DNA of 64,000 nt from Halostella salina (GCF_003675855.1 NZ_RCIH01000003.1:372001-436000); one strand, 5' to 3'; positions 15,279 through 24,051 are shown, numbered from the stretch's first letter. The notes: a model not told the origin generated them from the letters alone. Translations and numbers: made by a program.

Positions 15279-16721
15279 ATGACACGCGACGAACGCCTGC
15301 CCCCCGAGGAGTTGCGACGCATCGACGAGTCCGTCCGGAGCGACTGGCCGACCGGCGAGACGGTCGACTTCGAGGCGGCGGTCGCCTACCACGAGTCCCT
15401 GCCCGACGGGAAGCGATTCGCGCGCGTGCTGGAGTCGGCGGACCGCCCGCTCCTACAGCCACGCGCCGGCGTCCCGTGTCTCGACGACCAGATCGAACTG
15501 CTTCGTCACCTGGAGCGCGAGGGACTCGCGGACCTGCTCCCGACGACCATCGACTCGTACACGCGCGACAACGAGTACGAGAAGGCCCAGCAGGGGCTGG
15601 AGGAGGCCCGCGAGACCGGCGAGGACGCGCTCAACGGCTTCCCGGCGGTCAACCACGGCGTCGACGGCTGCCGGGAGCTGATCGAGGCGCTGGACCGCCC
15701 GATAGAGGTGCGCCACGGGACGCCCGACGCGCGCCTGCTCGCCGCCGTCACGTTCGCCGGCGGGTTCGAGAGCTTCGAGGGCGGGCCGATCTCCTACAAC
15801 ATTCCCTACACGAAGGAGGACGACCTGGAGACGACGATCGAGCACTGGCAGTACGTCGACCGCCTCGCCGGGGCGTACACCGAGCGCGGCGTCCGGATCA
15901 ACCGCGAGCCGTTCGGCCCGCTGACCGGGACGCTCGTCCCGCCGTGTATCGCCATCGCGGTGATGCTCGTGGAGGGGTTGCTCGCGGCGACACAGGGCGT
16001 CCGCTCGCTCACGCTCGGCTACGGACAGGTCGGCAACGTCGTGCAGGACGTGGCCGCCCTGCGCGCGCTCCGCGAACTCGGGGAGGAGTACCTCCCCGAC
16101 GCGGTGACCGTGACGACCGTCTTCCACGAGTGGATGGGCGGCTTCCCGCCGGACGAGGCCCGCGCCAGCGGCGTCATCGGGCTCGGCGGCGCGACGGCCG
16201 CCATCGCACAGCCGGACAAGATCATCACGAAGTCCCCGCAGGAGTTCCAGGGCGTCCCGACGAAGGAGGCCAACGCCGCGGGGCTTCGCACCACCAGACA
16301 GCTGATCGACATGCTCATCGAGCAGGACATCGACATCGACGGCATCGACGAGGAACAGGAGCTGATCGAGCGGGCGACACACGACCTGATGGATGCGGTC
16401 GACCGGCACGGCAACGGCGACGTGGCCCGGGGCGTAGTCGGGGCGTTCGAAGCGGGCGATCTGGACGTGCCTTTCGCCCCGAGCGACAGCGCGGCGGGCG
16501 ACGTGCTCCCCGCCCGCGACGACGACGGTCGGGTCCGGATCTTCACGTTCGCGGACCTCGCGGTGAGCGACGAGATCAAGGAAGTCCACGGCGCGCGCCT
16601 CGCCGACCGGGCGCGCACCGAGGACCGCGACCGCTCGTTCACGATGGTCGCCGACGACGTCGACGCTATCAGCGACGGGAAGCTCATCGGCCGCCCCGGA
16701 GGTGGCACGGATGCGGATTGA
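15279..16721 (+). CDS. glmE: Glutamate (methylaspartate) mutase large subunit E
   Basis: A 480-residue homologue of GlmE/MutE, the TIM-barrel subunit that binds glutamate and the adenosylcobalamin base. Characteristic segments are LLPTTIDSYTRDNEYEKAQQ, ALNGFPAVNHGVDGC, VRHGTPDARLLAAVTFAGGF and GGPISYNIPYTKEDDLE, all in the first 200 residues. It begins six bases after glmS and its last eleven bases overlap the next gene, fitting co-translation. It carries out the first committed step of the methylaspartate cycle when paired with the upstream small subunit. Confidence 0.96.
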   Translation: MTRDERLPPEELRRIDESVRSDWPTGETVDFEAAVAYHESLPDGKRFARVLESADRPLLQPRAGVPCLDDQIELLRHLEREGLADLLPTTIDSYTRDNEYEKAQQGLEEARETGEDALNGFPAVNHGVDGCRELIEALDRPIEVRHGTPDARLLAAVTFAGGFESFEGGPISYNIPYTKEDDLETTIEHWQYVDRLAGAYTERGVRINREPFGPLTGTLVPPCIAIAVMLVEGLLAATQGVRSLTLGYGQVGNVVQDVAALRALRELGEEYLPDAVTVTTVFHEWMGGFPPDEARASGVIGLGGATAAIAQPDKIITKSPQEFQGVPTKEANAAGLRTTRQLIDMLIEQDIDIDGIDEEQELIERATHDLMDAVDRHGNGDVARGVVGAFEAGDLDVPFAPSDSAAGDVLPARDDDGRVRIFTFADLAVSDEIKEVHGARLADRARTEDRDRSFTMVADDVDAISDGKLIGRPGGGTDAD

Positions 16722-17982
16722 GCGCGTCAGCGCCGTCCCGACGGTCTCGGGCTTTTTCTTCGACGACCAGCGGGCGATCACCGACGGCGCGACACGCGAC
16801 GGGTTCACCTACGAGGGCGACCCCGTCACGCCGGGCTTCGACCGGATTCGCGAGGCCGGCGAGGCGCTGTCGGTCGACCTCGAACTTTCGGACGGGGCCG
16901 TCGTCTCCGGCGACTGCGCCGCCGTCCAGTACTCGGGAGCCGGCGGGCGCGACCCGCTGTTCCGCGCCGACCGCTACGCCGACGCCGTCGAGGGACCGGT
17001 CGCCGACGTGATCGCGGGCCGCCCAGCCGACGCGTTCGCCGAGAACGCGGCCGTCGTCGAGGACCTCCCGCCGGTCGAGAGCGGCGGCGACCGCCTCCAC
17101 ACCGCAGTCCGGTACGGTGTCTCGCAGGCGTTGCTCGCGGCGGCCGCCCACGCCCGACGGACGACGCGGACCGACGTGCTCGCCGACGCGCTCGGCACGA
17201 CGCCGGCCGACCGCCCCGTACCGGTGTTCGGCCAGTCCGGGGACGCGCGCCGGGAGAACGCCGAGAAGATGCTCGTCAAGGGCGTCCCCGTCCTCCCGCA
17301 CGGCCTGTTCAACGGCGAGGGGAAGGTCGGCGAGGACGGCGGGAAACTGGTCGACTATCTCGGCTGGCTGTCGACCAGAGCCGAGGAACTCGGCCCGGAG
17401 GACTACGCGCCGCGGTTCCACGTCGACGTGTACGGCACGCTCGGCGACCTGTTCGGGCCGCCGTACGACCGCGAGGAGGTGGCCGACTACTTCGCCGACC
17501 TGCGCGCGGCGGCCGCGCCGTACCCGCTGCAGGTCGAGGGGCCGATGGACGCCGGCGGGCGCGCTGAACAGATCCACGCGATGGCCGAACTCCGCGACGG
17601 TCTCGCGGACGCCGGCGTCGGCGTCGATATCGTCGCCGACGAGTGGTGCAACACGGCAGACGACGTGCGGGCGTTCGTCGACGCGGGCGCGGCGGACGTG
17701 GTCCAGGTGAAGACCCCCGACCTCGGTGGTATCCAGCGCTCCGGCGAGGCCGTGCGCTACTGCGAGGGGACCGACACCCGTGCCTACCTCGGCGGCACCT
17801 GCAACGAGACGGTCACGTCGGCACGCGCCTGCGCGCACGTCGCGCTCGCCACCGACGCCGCGCAGGTGCTGGCCAAGCCCGGGATGGGGTTCGACGAGGG
17901 GTACATGGCCGTCACGAACGAGATGCGCCGCACGCTCTCGCGTCGGACCCGCGACGCGCCGGAGGTGACCGCCGGTGACTGA
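16711..17982 (+). CDS. mal: Methylaspartate ammonia-lyase
   Basis: A 423-residue member of the enolase superfamily, matching the roughly 410-residue MAL family. ATG 16711 gives the family N-terminus MRIERVSAVPTVSGFFFDDQ. Hallmarks include KMLVKGVPVLPHGLFN near residue 188, the metal-ligand region VEGPMDAGGR, and the C-terminal VQVKTPDLGGIQRSGEAVRY with the catalytic Lys, then LGGTCNETVTSARACAHVAL. It eliminates ammonia from 3-methylaspartate to give mesaconate. It overlaps the glmE stop and shares an overlap with the hydratase start. Confidence 0.96.
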   Translation: MRIERVSAVPTVSGFFFDDQRAITDGATRDGFTYEGDPVTPGFDRIREAGEALSVDLELSDGAVVSGDCAAVQYSGAGGRDPLFRADRYADAVEGPVADVIAGRPADAFAENAAVVEDLPPVESGGDRLHTAVRYGVSQALLAAAAHARRTTRTDVLADALGTTPADRPVPVFGQSGDARRENAEKMLVKGVPVLPHGLFNGEGKVGEDGGKLVDYLGWLSTRAEELGPEDYAPRFHVDVYGTLGDLFGPPYDREEVADYFADLRAAAAPYPLQVEGPMDAGGRAEQIHAMAELRDGLADAGVGVDIVADEWCNTADDVRAFVDAGAADVVQVKTPDLGGIQRSGEAVRYCEGTDTRAYLGGTCNETVTSARACAHVALATDAAQVLAKPGMGFDEGYMAVTNEMRRTLSRRTRDAPEVTAGD

Positions 17983-19060
17983 CTGGACCGACCCCGACAC
18001 GTTCGGCGCGGCGCTCGACCGCGCGACGACGCTGGAGAAGGGCAACTACTTCGAGGCGTTCGCGGAGGGCGACCGAATCGAGCACGACGCCGGGATCCGG
18101 CTCACCCGGCACGGCAACGACGAGTGGCTGAGCCGGACCCTCAACCACGACCCGGCGTACTGGCGGACCGACGCCGCCCGCGAACGCGGGTTCGACGAGC
18201 CGCCGGTCCACCCGGACTACCTCGTCGCCTGCACGATGGGACCGAGCGTCGAGGACCTGAGCGAGAAGGGCGGCTACTTCCTCGGCCGCGACGACGTGAC
18301 CGTCCACGAGCCGGCGGTGTATCCGGGGACCGAACTCCACGTCGAGTCCGAGGTGCTCGCGACGCGCGAGTCGAGTTCCCGGCCGGACTACGGCATCGTC
18401 ACCTGGGAGACCAGAGGGGTCGACGCCGACACCGGCGAGGCGCTGCTCTCCTACGAGCGCACGAACATGGTGCCGCGCCGGGAGCCGCTGGAGACCGACG
18501 GCAGGGAGGCGGAGCGGGACGGTCGCGGATCAGACGCCGACGACATCCCAGCGCTCCCCGACGAACTGATCGCGCCCGACGGTCCCGCGTTCGGCGACTT
18601 CCGCCGGGCGCTCGACCGGGCGGCCGACCGCGACGCCGCCGTCGCGTACCGCCACGAGCGCGGCCGGACGATGGACGCCGAACTCGTCTCCGGGCTCCCC
18701 CTGGCCACGCTTAACACCGCGAAACAGCACCACGACGCGAACCGCATGGCCGACTCGCCGTCCGGCGGGCTGGTCGCCTACGGGGACGTGACCCGTTCCG
18801 TCGCGCTCGCACACGCCCGGTCCGACGAACTGACCCACCGCGAACTCGGCTACGACGACGAGCGGTTCCACGACTTCGTGACGCCGGGCGACACCGTCTA
18901 CGGGTTCACCCGCGTCCTCGACGCCGACCGGTCGGACGGGCCGCCCAATGGCGGCCGGGTCCGGTTCCAGCATATCGCGTTCAACCAGCACGATGAGCCG
19001 GTGTACTCCGGCATCAGAACCGCGCTCGTCCGGGGCGGGAACAGCACACACACACCATGA
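17975..19060 (+). CDS. mch: Mesaconyl-CoA hydratase (MaoC-like double hotdog)
   Basis: A 361-residue protein with a GTG start that overlaps the ammonia-lyase stop by eight bases. It reads as two hotdog-like domains: one at about 10-160, with TRHGNDEWLSRTLNHDPAYW and the hydratase loop PPVHPDYLVACTMGPSVEDLS, and a second at about 215-355, with FGDFRRALDRAADRDA, GDVTRSVALAHARSDELTHR and VRFQHIAFNQHDEPVYSG. This double-domain layout fits haloarchaeal mesaconyl-CoA hydratase, which forms beta-methylmalyl-CoA. Placement between the lyase steps of the cycle makes the assignment firm, although no assay is visible here. Confidence 0.92.
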   Translation: MTDWTDPDTFGAALDRATTLEKGNYFEAFAEGDRIEHDAGIRLTRHGNDEWLSRTLNHDPAYWRTDAARERGFDEPPVHPDYLVACTMGPSVEDLSEKGGYFLGRDDVTVHEPAVYPGTELHVESEVLATRESSSRPDYGIVTWETRGVDADTGEALLSYERTNMVPRREPLETDGREAERDGRGSDADDIPALPDELIAPDGPAFGDFRRALDRAADRDAAVAYRHERGRTMDAELVSGLPLATLNTAKQHHDANRMADSPSGGLVAYGDVTRSVALAHARSDELTHRELGYDDERFHDFVTPGDTVYGFTRVLDADRSDGPPNGGRVRFQHIAFNQHDEPVYSGIRTALVRGGNSTHTP

Positions 19061-20091
19061 CACGACTCTGCCGCACGTTCCAGACCGCACCGGCCGCCGT
19101 CGCCAAGGAGAACTCGGCGAAGTACCTCGACTCCGCGCTCGCCGCCGAGGGGTTCGAGGCCCCCGACTGGCTCGTCCCCGACCTGGAGGACGGCACCGCG
19201 CCGAACCGCAAGGACGAGGCGCTGGAAAACGTCGTCGACCGCCTCGCCGGCGGCACCGGCTTCGCCGGCGAACTCTGGCCGCGCGTCCAGTGGGGGTACG
19301 ACAGCGAGCGCGACCGGGAGCGCGGCCGCGAGGAGATCCGGACGATCGTCCGCGAGGCGGGCGACGCCGTCGACGGCGTCGTCGTCCCCAAGGTCGGCCG
19401 CGTCGCGGACGTGGAGCGCGCCGCCGAGGCGGTCGCCGAGGCCGAGCGCGAGTACGGCCACCCCGACGGCTCGGTCGAACTCTCGGTCATCGTCGAGACG
19501 GCCCGCGCGAAGTCGGACCTCCGCGAGATCGCCCGGTTCGGCGCGGACTCGCGGCTCGCCGGCCTCGTCTTCGGCCCGGTCGACTACACCGCAGAACTGG
19601 GCGGCCGGGCCATCGACGGTCAGCGCCCGACGTGGGACGGCCTCCTCGCGGACCTCTCGAACGAGGCGAGCGCGAATGACCTCGTCGCGGTCGGCGGCCC
19701 GTTCGACGACCTGTTCCGCGAGCGGGCGGGCGTCCGCTTCTACAACGGCGACGCCTACGCGGACCAGGTGGAGCGCGAGGCGACGCTCGGGCTGGACGGA
19801 AGCTGGTCGCTGTACCCGAAACAGACCGCACAGGCCAACCGCATCCACATGCCGACCCCCGAGGAACTCCGACGGGACGTGCGCAAGATCGAACGGTTCG
19901 AGGCGGCGAAGGCGGAGGGAACCGGAGCCGTCACGCTCGACGGGCAGATGGTCGACGAGGCGACGTTCAAGAACTTCGCGAACACCGTGCGGACGGTCCA
20001 CCGGATAGACGCGGCCCGCCCGGCACAGACCGAGGCGGCGTACGACCCGGACCTGCTGGACCGTGCGCTCGGTCTGGACCCCGAGTGGTGA
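19057..20091 (+). CDS. Beta-methylmalyl-CoA lyase (CitE/HpcH-like)
   Basis: A 344-residue TIM-barrel enzyme of the HpcH/CitE family, of the usual length for haloarchaeal methylmalyl-CoA lyases. Visible motifs are RTFQTAPAAVAKENSAKYLDSA at the start, PDLEDGTAPNRKDEA with the Mg-binding acidic pair, VIVETARAKSDLREIA with the second metal Glu, and GLVFGPVDYTAELGGR. It splits beta-methylmalyl-CoA into glyoxylate and propionyl-CoA, the end of the mesaconate branch. The next cycle enzyme, malate synthase, is not in this window. It is the last gene of the operon and faces a convergent HalX regulator. Confidence 0.93.
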   Translation: MTRLCRTFQTAPAAVAKENSAKYLDSALAAEGFEAPDWLVPDLEDGTAPNRKDEALENVVDRLAGGTGFAGELWPRVQWGYDSERDRERGREEIRTIVREAGDAVDGVVVPKVGRVADVERAAEAVAEAEREYGHPDGSVELSVIVETARAKSDLREIARFGADSRLAGLVFGPVDYTAELGGRAIDGQRPTWDGLLADLSNEASANDLVAVGGPFDDLFRERAGVRFYNGDAYADQVEREATLGLDGSWSLYPKQTAQANRIHMPTPEELRRDVRKIERFEAAKAEGTGAVTLDGQMVDEATFKNFANTVRTVHRIDAARPAQTEAAYDPDLLDRALGLDPEW

Positions 20092-20100
20092 GGACCGACC

Positions 20101-20682
20101 TCAGGAGTCCCCGACGAGGTCGTCCACGTCCGCCACGGCGTCGGTGTCGTCCACGGCTTCCTGCAGGTCGTCGTACAGCGACTCGGCGAGGACGGTGAGC
20201 ATCTCGAACCGGTCGCTCTCCGCGAGCTCCTCCTCGGTTTTCTCCTCGCGGAGGACCTCGATCTTCGAGCGCAGTCGCAGGTACTCGTTGACCTCCGCGT
20301 CGTGGCTCGCCCGCAGGAGCTGGCGCTCGACGACGGCGTTTATCTCCGCCTTGTCGGTCGGTTTCACGACGTAGTCGTCGAACGGCATGTCGACGATGTC
20401 CATGGTCGGCTCCAGGGCGGTGACCAGCACCACCTGGCAGTCGTACCCCTCCTCCCGAATCGCGTCGAGCACCTCGTCGCCGGACATGTCCGGCATCTGC
20501 CGGTCGAGCAACACCACGTCCACGTCTTCGTCGACCGCCCCCAGCGCGCCCTCCCCGTCGTACGCGCGCCGCACGTCGAACGCCGGTTCGAGATAGCCGG
20601 CGTAGAGGTCGGTTACTTTCGGCTCGTCGTCGGCGACCACCACTGTCGCGCCGTCGCCAGCCGGATCACCGCTGTCGCCCAT
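20101..20682 (-). CDS. Response regulator with HalX domain
   Basis: A 193-residue protein. The receiver domain (about 12-125) has the acidic pair in VVVADDEP, phospho-acceptor Asp60 in LLDRQMPDMSG, the Thr/Ala switch LVTALEP and the conserved Lys108 in VVKPTDK. The C-terminal helical part (about 127-175) with EVNEYLRLRSKIEVLREEKT is the HalX domain found in haloarchaeal regulators. It has no DNA-binding domain of a known type, so output is unclear. The start at 20682 gives a normal receiver; the frame continuing to 21369 is antisense to the GrpB gene. No histidine kinase is adjacent. Confidence 0.92.
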   Translation of the reverse strand: MGDSGDPAGDGATVVVADDEPKVTDLYAGYLEPAFDVRRAYDGEGALGAVDEDVDVVLLDRQMPDMSGDEVLDAIREEGYDCQVVLVTALEPTMDIVDMPFDDYVVKPTDKAEINAVVERQLLRASHDAEVNEYLRLRSKIEVLREEKTEEELAESDRFEMLTVLAESLYDDLQEAVDDTDAVADVDDLVGDS

Positions 20683-20823
20683 TACGTACGAACCCTGAAT
20701 CCGGCGGCAAATGAGGGTTCTGGTCCGGGCAGTCGCCGTACGAGCCACGCCGGCAACGTGCCCGGCAGAGCCCGATCCCCGGCTGTCGAAAGAACTACCC
20801 CCCTCCGCGGCCCCGAGTCCGGC

Positions 20824-21393
20824 ATGGTCGGACTGGCACGCGGGACGGTGTCGCTTGCACCACACGACCCGGCGTGGGCGGAGCGGTACGCGGCCGAGGT
20901 CGACCGCCTCCGGGCCGTCGTGGGCGACGACATCAGTGAGTTTCACCACGTCGGGAGCACGGCGGTTCCCGGGGTCCCGGCCAAACCGATCGTCGACGTG
21001 CTCGCGGTCGTCCCGAGCCGCGAGACGGCGCGTGCACTCGTGCCGACTCTGGAGGCGAACGGCTACGAACACCGGCCAAACGATGGCGTCCCCGACCGCG
21101 TCTTCCTCGCGAAGGGCCCGCGGTCGAACCGTACGCACTACCTCTCGCTGACCGAGCGGGGAAGCGACACCTGCGCCGAACAGATCGCGTTTCGCGACTA
21201 TCTCCGCGCGAACCCGCCCGTCGCCGCGGCGTACGCGGGCCTGAAACGCGACCTTGCGGCACGGTTCCCGGACGACCGGGCGGCGTACACCGAGCGCAAA
21301 GGGGAATTCGTCGAGCGCGTGCTCGACCGTGCAGGGGACGGACCGCCCTATTCGTCGACCGAGACGCACTCACCGGTCTCGGCCGACCGATAG
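20824..21393 (+). CDS. GrpB family protein (UPF0157, nucleotidyltransferase fold)
   Basis: A 189-residue GrpB-like protein. Signature sequences are VSLAPHDPAWAERYAAEVDRL, FHHVGSTAVPGVPAKPIVDV with the nucleotidyltransferase GS and DxD-like Asp residues, and AFRDYLRANPPVAAAYAGLKR. The family has a nucleotidyltransferase fold, but its reaction is not established. Its last 46 bases overlap the end of the convergent oxidoreductase gene; the final roughly 15 residues (PYSSTETHSPVSADR) are therefore an extension encoded antisense to the neighbour and may be non-essential. Confidence 0.9.
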   Translation: MVGLARGTVSLAPHDPAWAERYAAEVDRLRAVVGDDISEFHHVGSTAVPGVPAKPIVDVLAVVPSRETARALVPTLEANGYEHRPNDGVPDRVFLAKGPRSNRTHYLSLTERGSDTCAEQIAFRDYLRANPPVAAAYAGLKRDLAARFPDDRAAYTERKGEFVERVLDRAGDGPPYSSTETHSPVSADR

Positions 21394-22430
21394 ATGGCGT
21401 CGATGACGCGCTGGACGGTCAGCGCCTGCTCGACCGTGTTCCTCTCGGGCGCTTCGCCCGCCGCCACGGCGTCGAGGAACAGCTCGGCGCTTCCCTCCCA
21501 GCCGGTGTGGTCCAGCGAGCCGCCGGATGCGGTGGACTCGACGAGGTGGTCCGCGCCGTGTTTCTCCGCGTCGTAGATCGTCAGCTCCTCGCCGCCCAGG
21601 GTCAGCTCCGCGCCGGCCTCGGTCCCGCGGATGACGAACTGGTTGGACTCCGGCTCGTTGGCGGCCCAGGCGACTTCGAGCGAGATGGTCCGGTCGTCGG
21701 CACACCGGATCAGCGCGGTCGCGGAGTCCTCCACGTCGAACACCGCCTCGGCCGTCTCGTCGTACCAGTCGTCGGGGTCGACGTAGTCCTCGCGGTTGCC
21801 GAACTGGCTCCGCGTGACCGCCGATACCGTCTCGACCTCGGGGAAGTCCATCGCGTACAGCGCGAAGTCGATGGCGTGGACGCCGATGTCGACGACCGCG
21901 CCGCCGCCGGAGAGCCGCTCGTTGGTGAACCACGATCCGACGCCGGGGATGCCGCGCGTCCGGACGTAGTCGGCCCGGACGTGGGAGATATCGCCGAACT
22001 CCCCGTCCGCCTGATACGCCTTGAACATCTCGGCGGCGGCCGAGATGCGGTTGTGGAAGTTCACCGCGCAGAACGCGTCGGCGTCGGCGGCCGCCGCCGC
22101 GATGCGCTCGGCGCTCGCCAGGTCGTGGGCCAGCGGCTTCTCACAGAGCACGTCGTAGCCGCGTTCGAGCGCCGGGACGACCGCCTCCTCGTGGACCGAG
22201 TTCGGCGTCGACACCGCGACGGCGTCGAGTTCTTCGGCGTCGTACATCGCCTCGAACCCCTCGTAGGTCGCCGCGCCGAACGTCTCCGCGAAGTCCTCGC
22301 GCGCCTCCGGCGCGAGGTCCGCGCCGGCGACCACCTCGTGCCCGAGCGTCTCCGCGTTCGTCGCGTGCGTCCGCCCCATAAAACCAAGTCCGACGACACC
22401 TAGCCGTACCGTCTCCGAGTTCTCGGTCAT
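21348..22430 (-). CDS. Gfo/Idh/MocA family NAD(P)-dependent oxidoreductase
   Basis: A 360-residue dehydrogenase. The N-terminal Rossmann domain has GVVGLGFMGRTHA at about 11-23 and the characteristic CEKPLAHDLASAE with catalytic Lys at about 95-107. The C-terminal domain has VDIGVHAIDFALYAMDFPEV with the catalytic Asp/His pair at about 178-185. Such enzymes oxidise or reduce sugars, inositols or related alcohols; the substrate cannot be told. No transporter or sugar operon adjoins it. The start is MTENSETVRLGVVG and its 3' end overlaps the GrpB gene by 46 bases. Confidence 0.93.
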   Translation of the reverse strand: MTENSETVRLGVVGLGFMGRTHATNAETLGHEVVAGADLAPEAREDFAETFGAATYEGFEAMYDAEELDAVAVSTPNSVHEEAVVPALERGYDVLCEKPLAHDLASAERIAAAAADADAFCAVNFHNRISAAAEMFKAYQADGEFGDISHVRADYVRTRGIPGVGSWFTNERLSGGGAVVDIGVHAIDFALYAMDFPEVETVSAVTRSQFGNREDYVDPDDWYDETAEAVFDVEDSATALIRCADDRTISLEVAWAANEPESNQFVIRGTEAGAELTLGGEELTIYDAEKHGADHLVESTASGGSLDHTGWEGSAELFLDAVAAGEAPERNTVEQALTVQRVIDAIYRSAETGECVSVDE

Positions 22431-22515
22431 CGGCTCGACTACTGTATCGGCCGACTGAAGAAACTTCGTTTGTGGGAATATATCGTCGGTGCGGCGGGGC
22501 GGGCCGGCCCGTCAG

Positions 22516-23661
22516 CTACGGGTGGAACCGCTCGCGGTGGACGACCTGTGCCTCGCCGTCGGTCGTCAGCGTCACCACGACCTCGTCGCCGTCGGGGTCG
22601 ATCCCGAGGGTGGCGTAATTGATACTCGACGGCGAGTCGGTCGACACCGATCCGCCGGCGACCGTCGACTCGGCGGCGAGTCGCTCGCCCTCGGCGTTCC
22701 CTGTGAACTCGACCCTGGCCGTCGCGTCGTACAGGTCGGTGTCGGGGTCGGTGTCGTACGTGACCTCGTCGACGACCCGGTGTGAGTCGGGGTATCGCTC
22801 GCGGTGGATCGGCCGCGACTCGCCGTCCAGCGTCGCGCTCACGAGCACGGCGTCGCCCTCCGGGTCGAGGTACACCGTGAGATACTCGACGGGTTCGGGC
22901 GTGCTCGTCGAGTTCGAGGAGAACCTGTGTTTCGCCTCGACCGTGACGCTGTCGGCGACCGGCGAGTCGACGAAGTGAACCCGCGCGCTGTCCTCCTCGG
23001 CGTCGAACGTCACGTCGTCGACGACGCGGGTCTCGAACTGCGACGAGCCGTCCGCCCGGTCCTCGTCGGGGGATTCGATCCCCTGTGCGAGCACGACCCA
23101 CTCGCCGTCGGCCGTGACGGTGACCGAGCGGAACTCGGTCGTCTCCTCGTTCCCGTACGTCACCGTCGCGTCGACCACGGCCGTCCGCCCGCCGTCGATC
23201 GCTTCGCCGACGGCGTCCCGGCTGACCTCCGACATCCGGAACAGCGGTGCCGAAAAGACGGTGTCGGTCGTCACCTCGGCGTCCTCGACGACTTCGGTTT
23301 TCACCTCCTCGACCTCCCGGTCCAGCAGCAGCCACTCCTCGGCCTCCTCCTCGATGTTGTCCGGGTGGAACGGGTGGACGGGGTGGAAGTACGACCCGAC
23401 GACGTCCGGGTCGTCCGCCGTCGCGCTGGCTTCGACGTACCCGGCAACCGGGTCCGCCGGGCTGCCGGTCACTTCGGCCTCCCGTTCCTCGGTCGTCGGC
23501 TGTTCGGTGTCGGTGTTCGTGGCTGCCTGTTCGTCGGTCGCGTCCGTCTCCGTGTCGTCGCTCTCGTCGGTACCGGTGTCGCCTGCACAGCCTGCGAGGG
23601 CGGCGATAGCGAGCATGGAGAGGCCGGACGCATAGCGTCGTCGCGTCGTGCGGGGAACCAT
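22516..23661 (-). CDS. Haloarchaeal lipoprotein with repeated beta-rich domain
   Basis: A 381-residue secreted lipoprotein. The N-terminus RTTRRRYASGLSMLAIAALAGC has a Tat-like arginine cluster and a lipobox with Cys at about residue 25, then a Thr/Asp/Glu-rich linker to about residue 75. Two related beta-rich segments appear at about 210-290 and 295-378: each contains VVDDVTFDAEEDSARVHFVD or VVDEVTYDTDPDTDLYDATA and ends in H-R-E-R-Y/F-P, suggesting an internal duplication. No enzyme motif is seen. The function is unknown; it should sit on the outer face of the membrane. Confidence 0.85.
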   Translation of the reverse strand: MVPRTTRRRYASGLSMLAIAALAGCAGDTGTDESDDTETDATDEQAATNTDTEQPTTEEREAEVTGSPADPVAGYVEASATADDPDVVGSYFHPVHPFHPDNIEEEAEEWLLLDREVEEVKTEVVEDAEVTTDTVFSAPLFRMSEVSRDAVGEAIDGGRTAVVDATVTYGNEETTEFRSVTVTADGEWVVLAQGIESPDEDRADGSSQFETRVVDDVTFDAEEDSARVHFVDSPVADSVTVEAKHRFSSNSTSTPEPVEYLTVYLDPEGDAVLVSATLDGESRPIHRERYPDSHRVVDEVTYDTDPDTDLYDATARVEFTGNAEGERLAAESTVAGGSVSTDSPSSINYATLGIDPDGDEVVVTLTTDGEAQVVHRERFHP

Positions 23662-23833
23662 TGCACTCGTTGAATCGGTGCCCCGACCACTTAATCCGGG
23701 GAGCGGTGTTCTCCGAGCGGAAACGCGGAGAAAGGTATTTACGAGGGCGACAGGGTGGGATCCGGACCACGTCCGGACGGGCTACTTCAAACCCAAGTCG
23801 GCCCGCTGTTCGCTCACGTCCGTTCGCTCACAA

Positions 23834-23990
23834 GCGGTGGGGCTGGGATTTGAACCACGCCGAGACAGTCCTGCTCGGTCGCTTCGCTCCCTGTGCGGGC
23901 TGTGACTCGTCTACTTCAAATCCCAGCGTGGACGCGTCGCTCCTCGTGCAAGCACTCGGAGCAGACGCGGTGGGGCTGGGATTTGAACCC
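23834..23990 (-). repeat. Duplicated 3' fragment of tRNA-Ser(UGA) with inverted piece
   Basis: The 23-nt 3' end of tRNA-Ser(UGA), GCGGTGGGGCTGGGATTTGA plus ACC on the plus strand, occurs in the intact gene at 23966-23988 and again at 23834-23856. Between them, TTCAAATCCCAGC at 23917-23929 is an inverted copy of the T-arm piece and could pair with 23842-23854. The repeated block of about 130 bp also shares a CTACTTCAAA start (near 23783 and 23913). This resembles an attachment-site scar of an element integrated at a tRNA 3' end. The 306-bp gap 23662-23967 contains no convincing gene. Confidence 0.65.
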
Positions 23991-24051
23991 AGGAGTCCTC
24001 TCGGACACCTGCTCTCAAGGCAGGCGCAATAGGCCGCTCTGCCACCCCACC
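23968..24051 (-). tRNA. tRNA-Ser (UGA anticodon)
   Basis: An 84-nt minus-strand class II tRNA. The acceptor GGTGGGG pairs with CCCCACC, discriminator G follows, and U8 G9 and GCAGAG start the D arm. The anticodon stem CCTGC/GCAGG holds loop CTTGAGA with anticodon TGA, and a long variable arm (GTCCGAGAGGAC) precedes the T-arm GGGTTCAAATCCC. CCA is not encoded. Confidence 0.96.
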
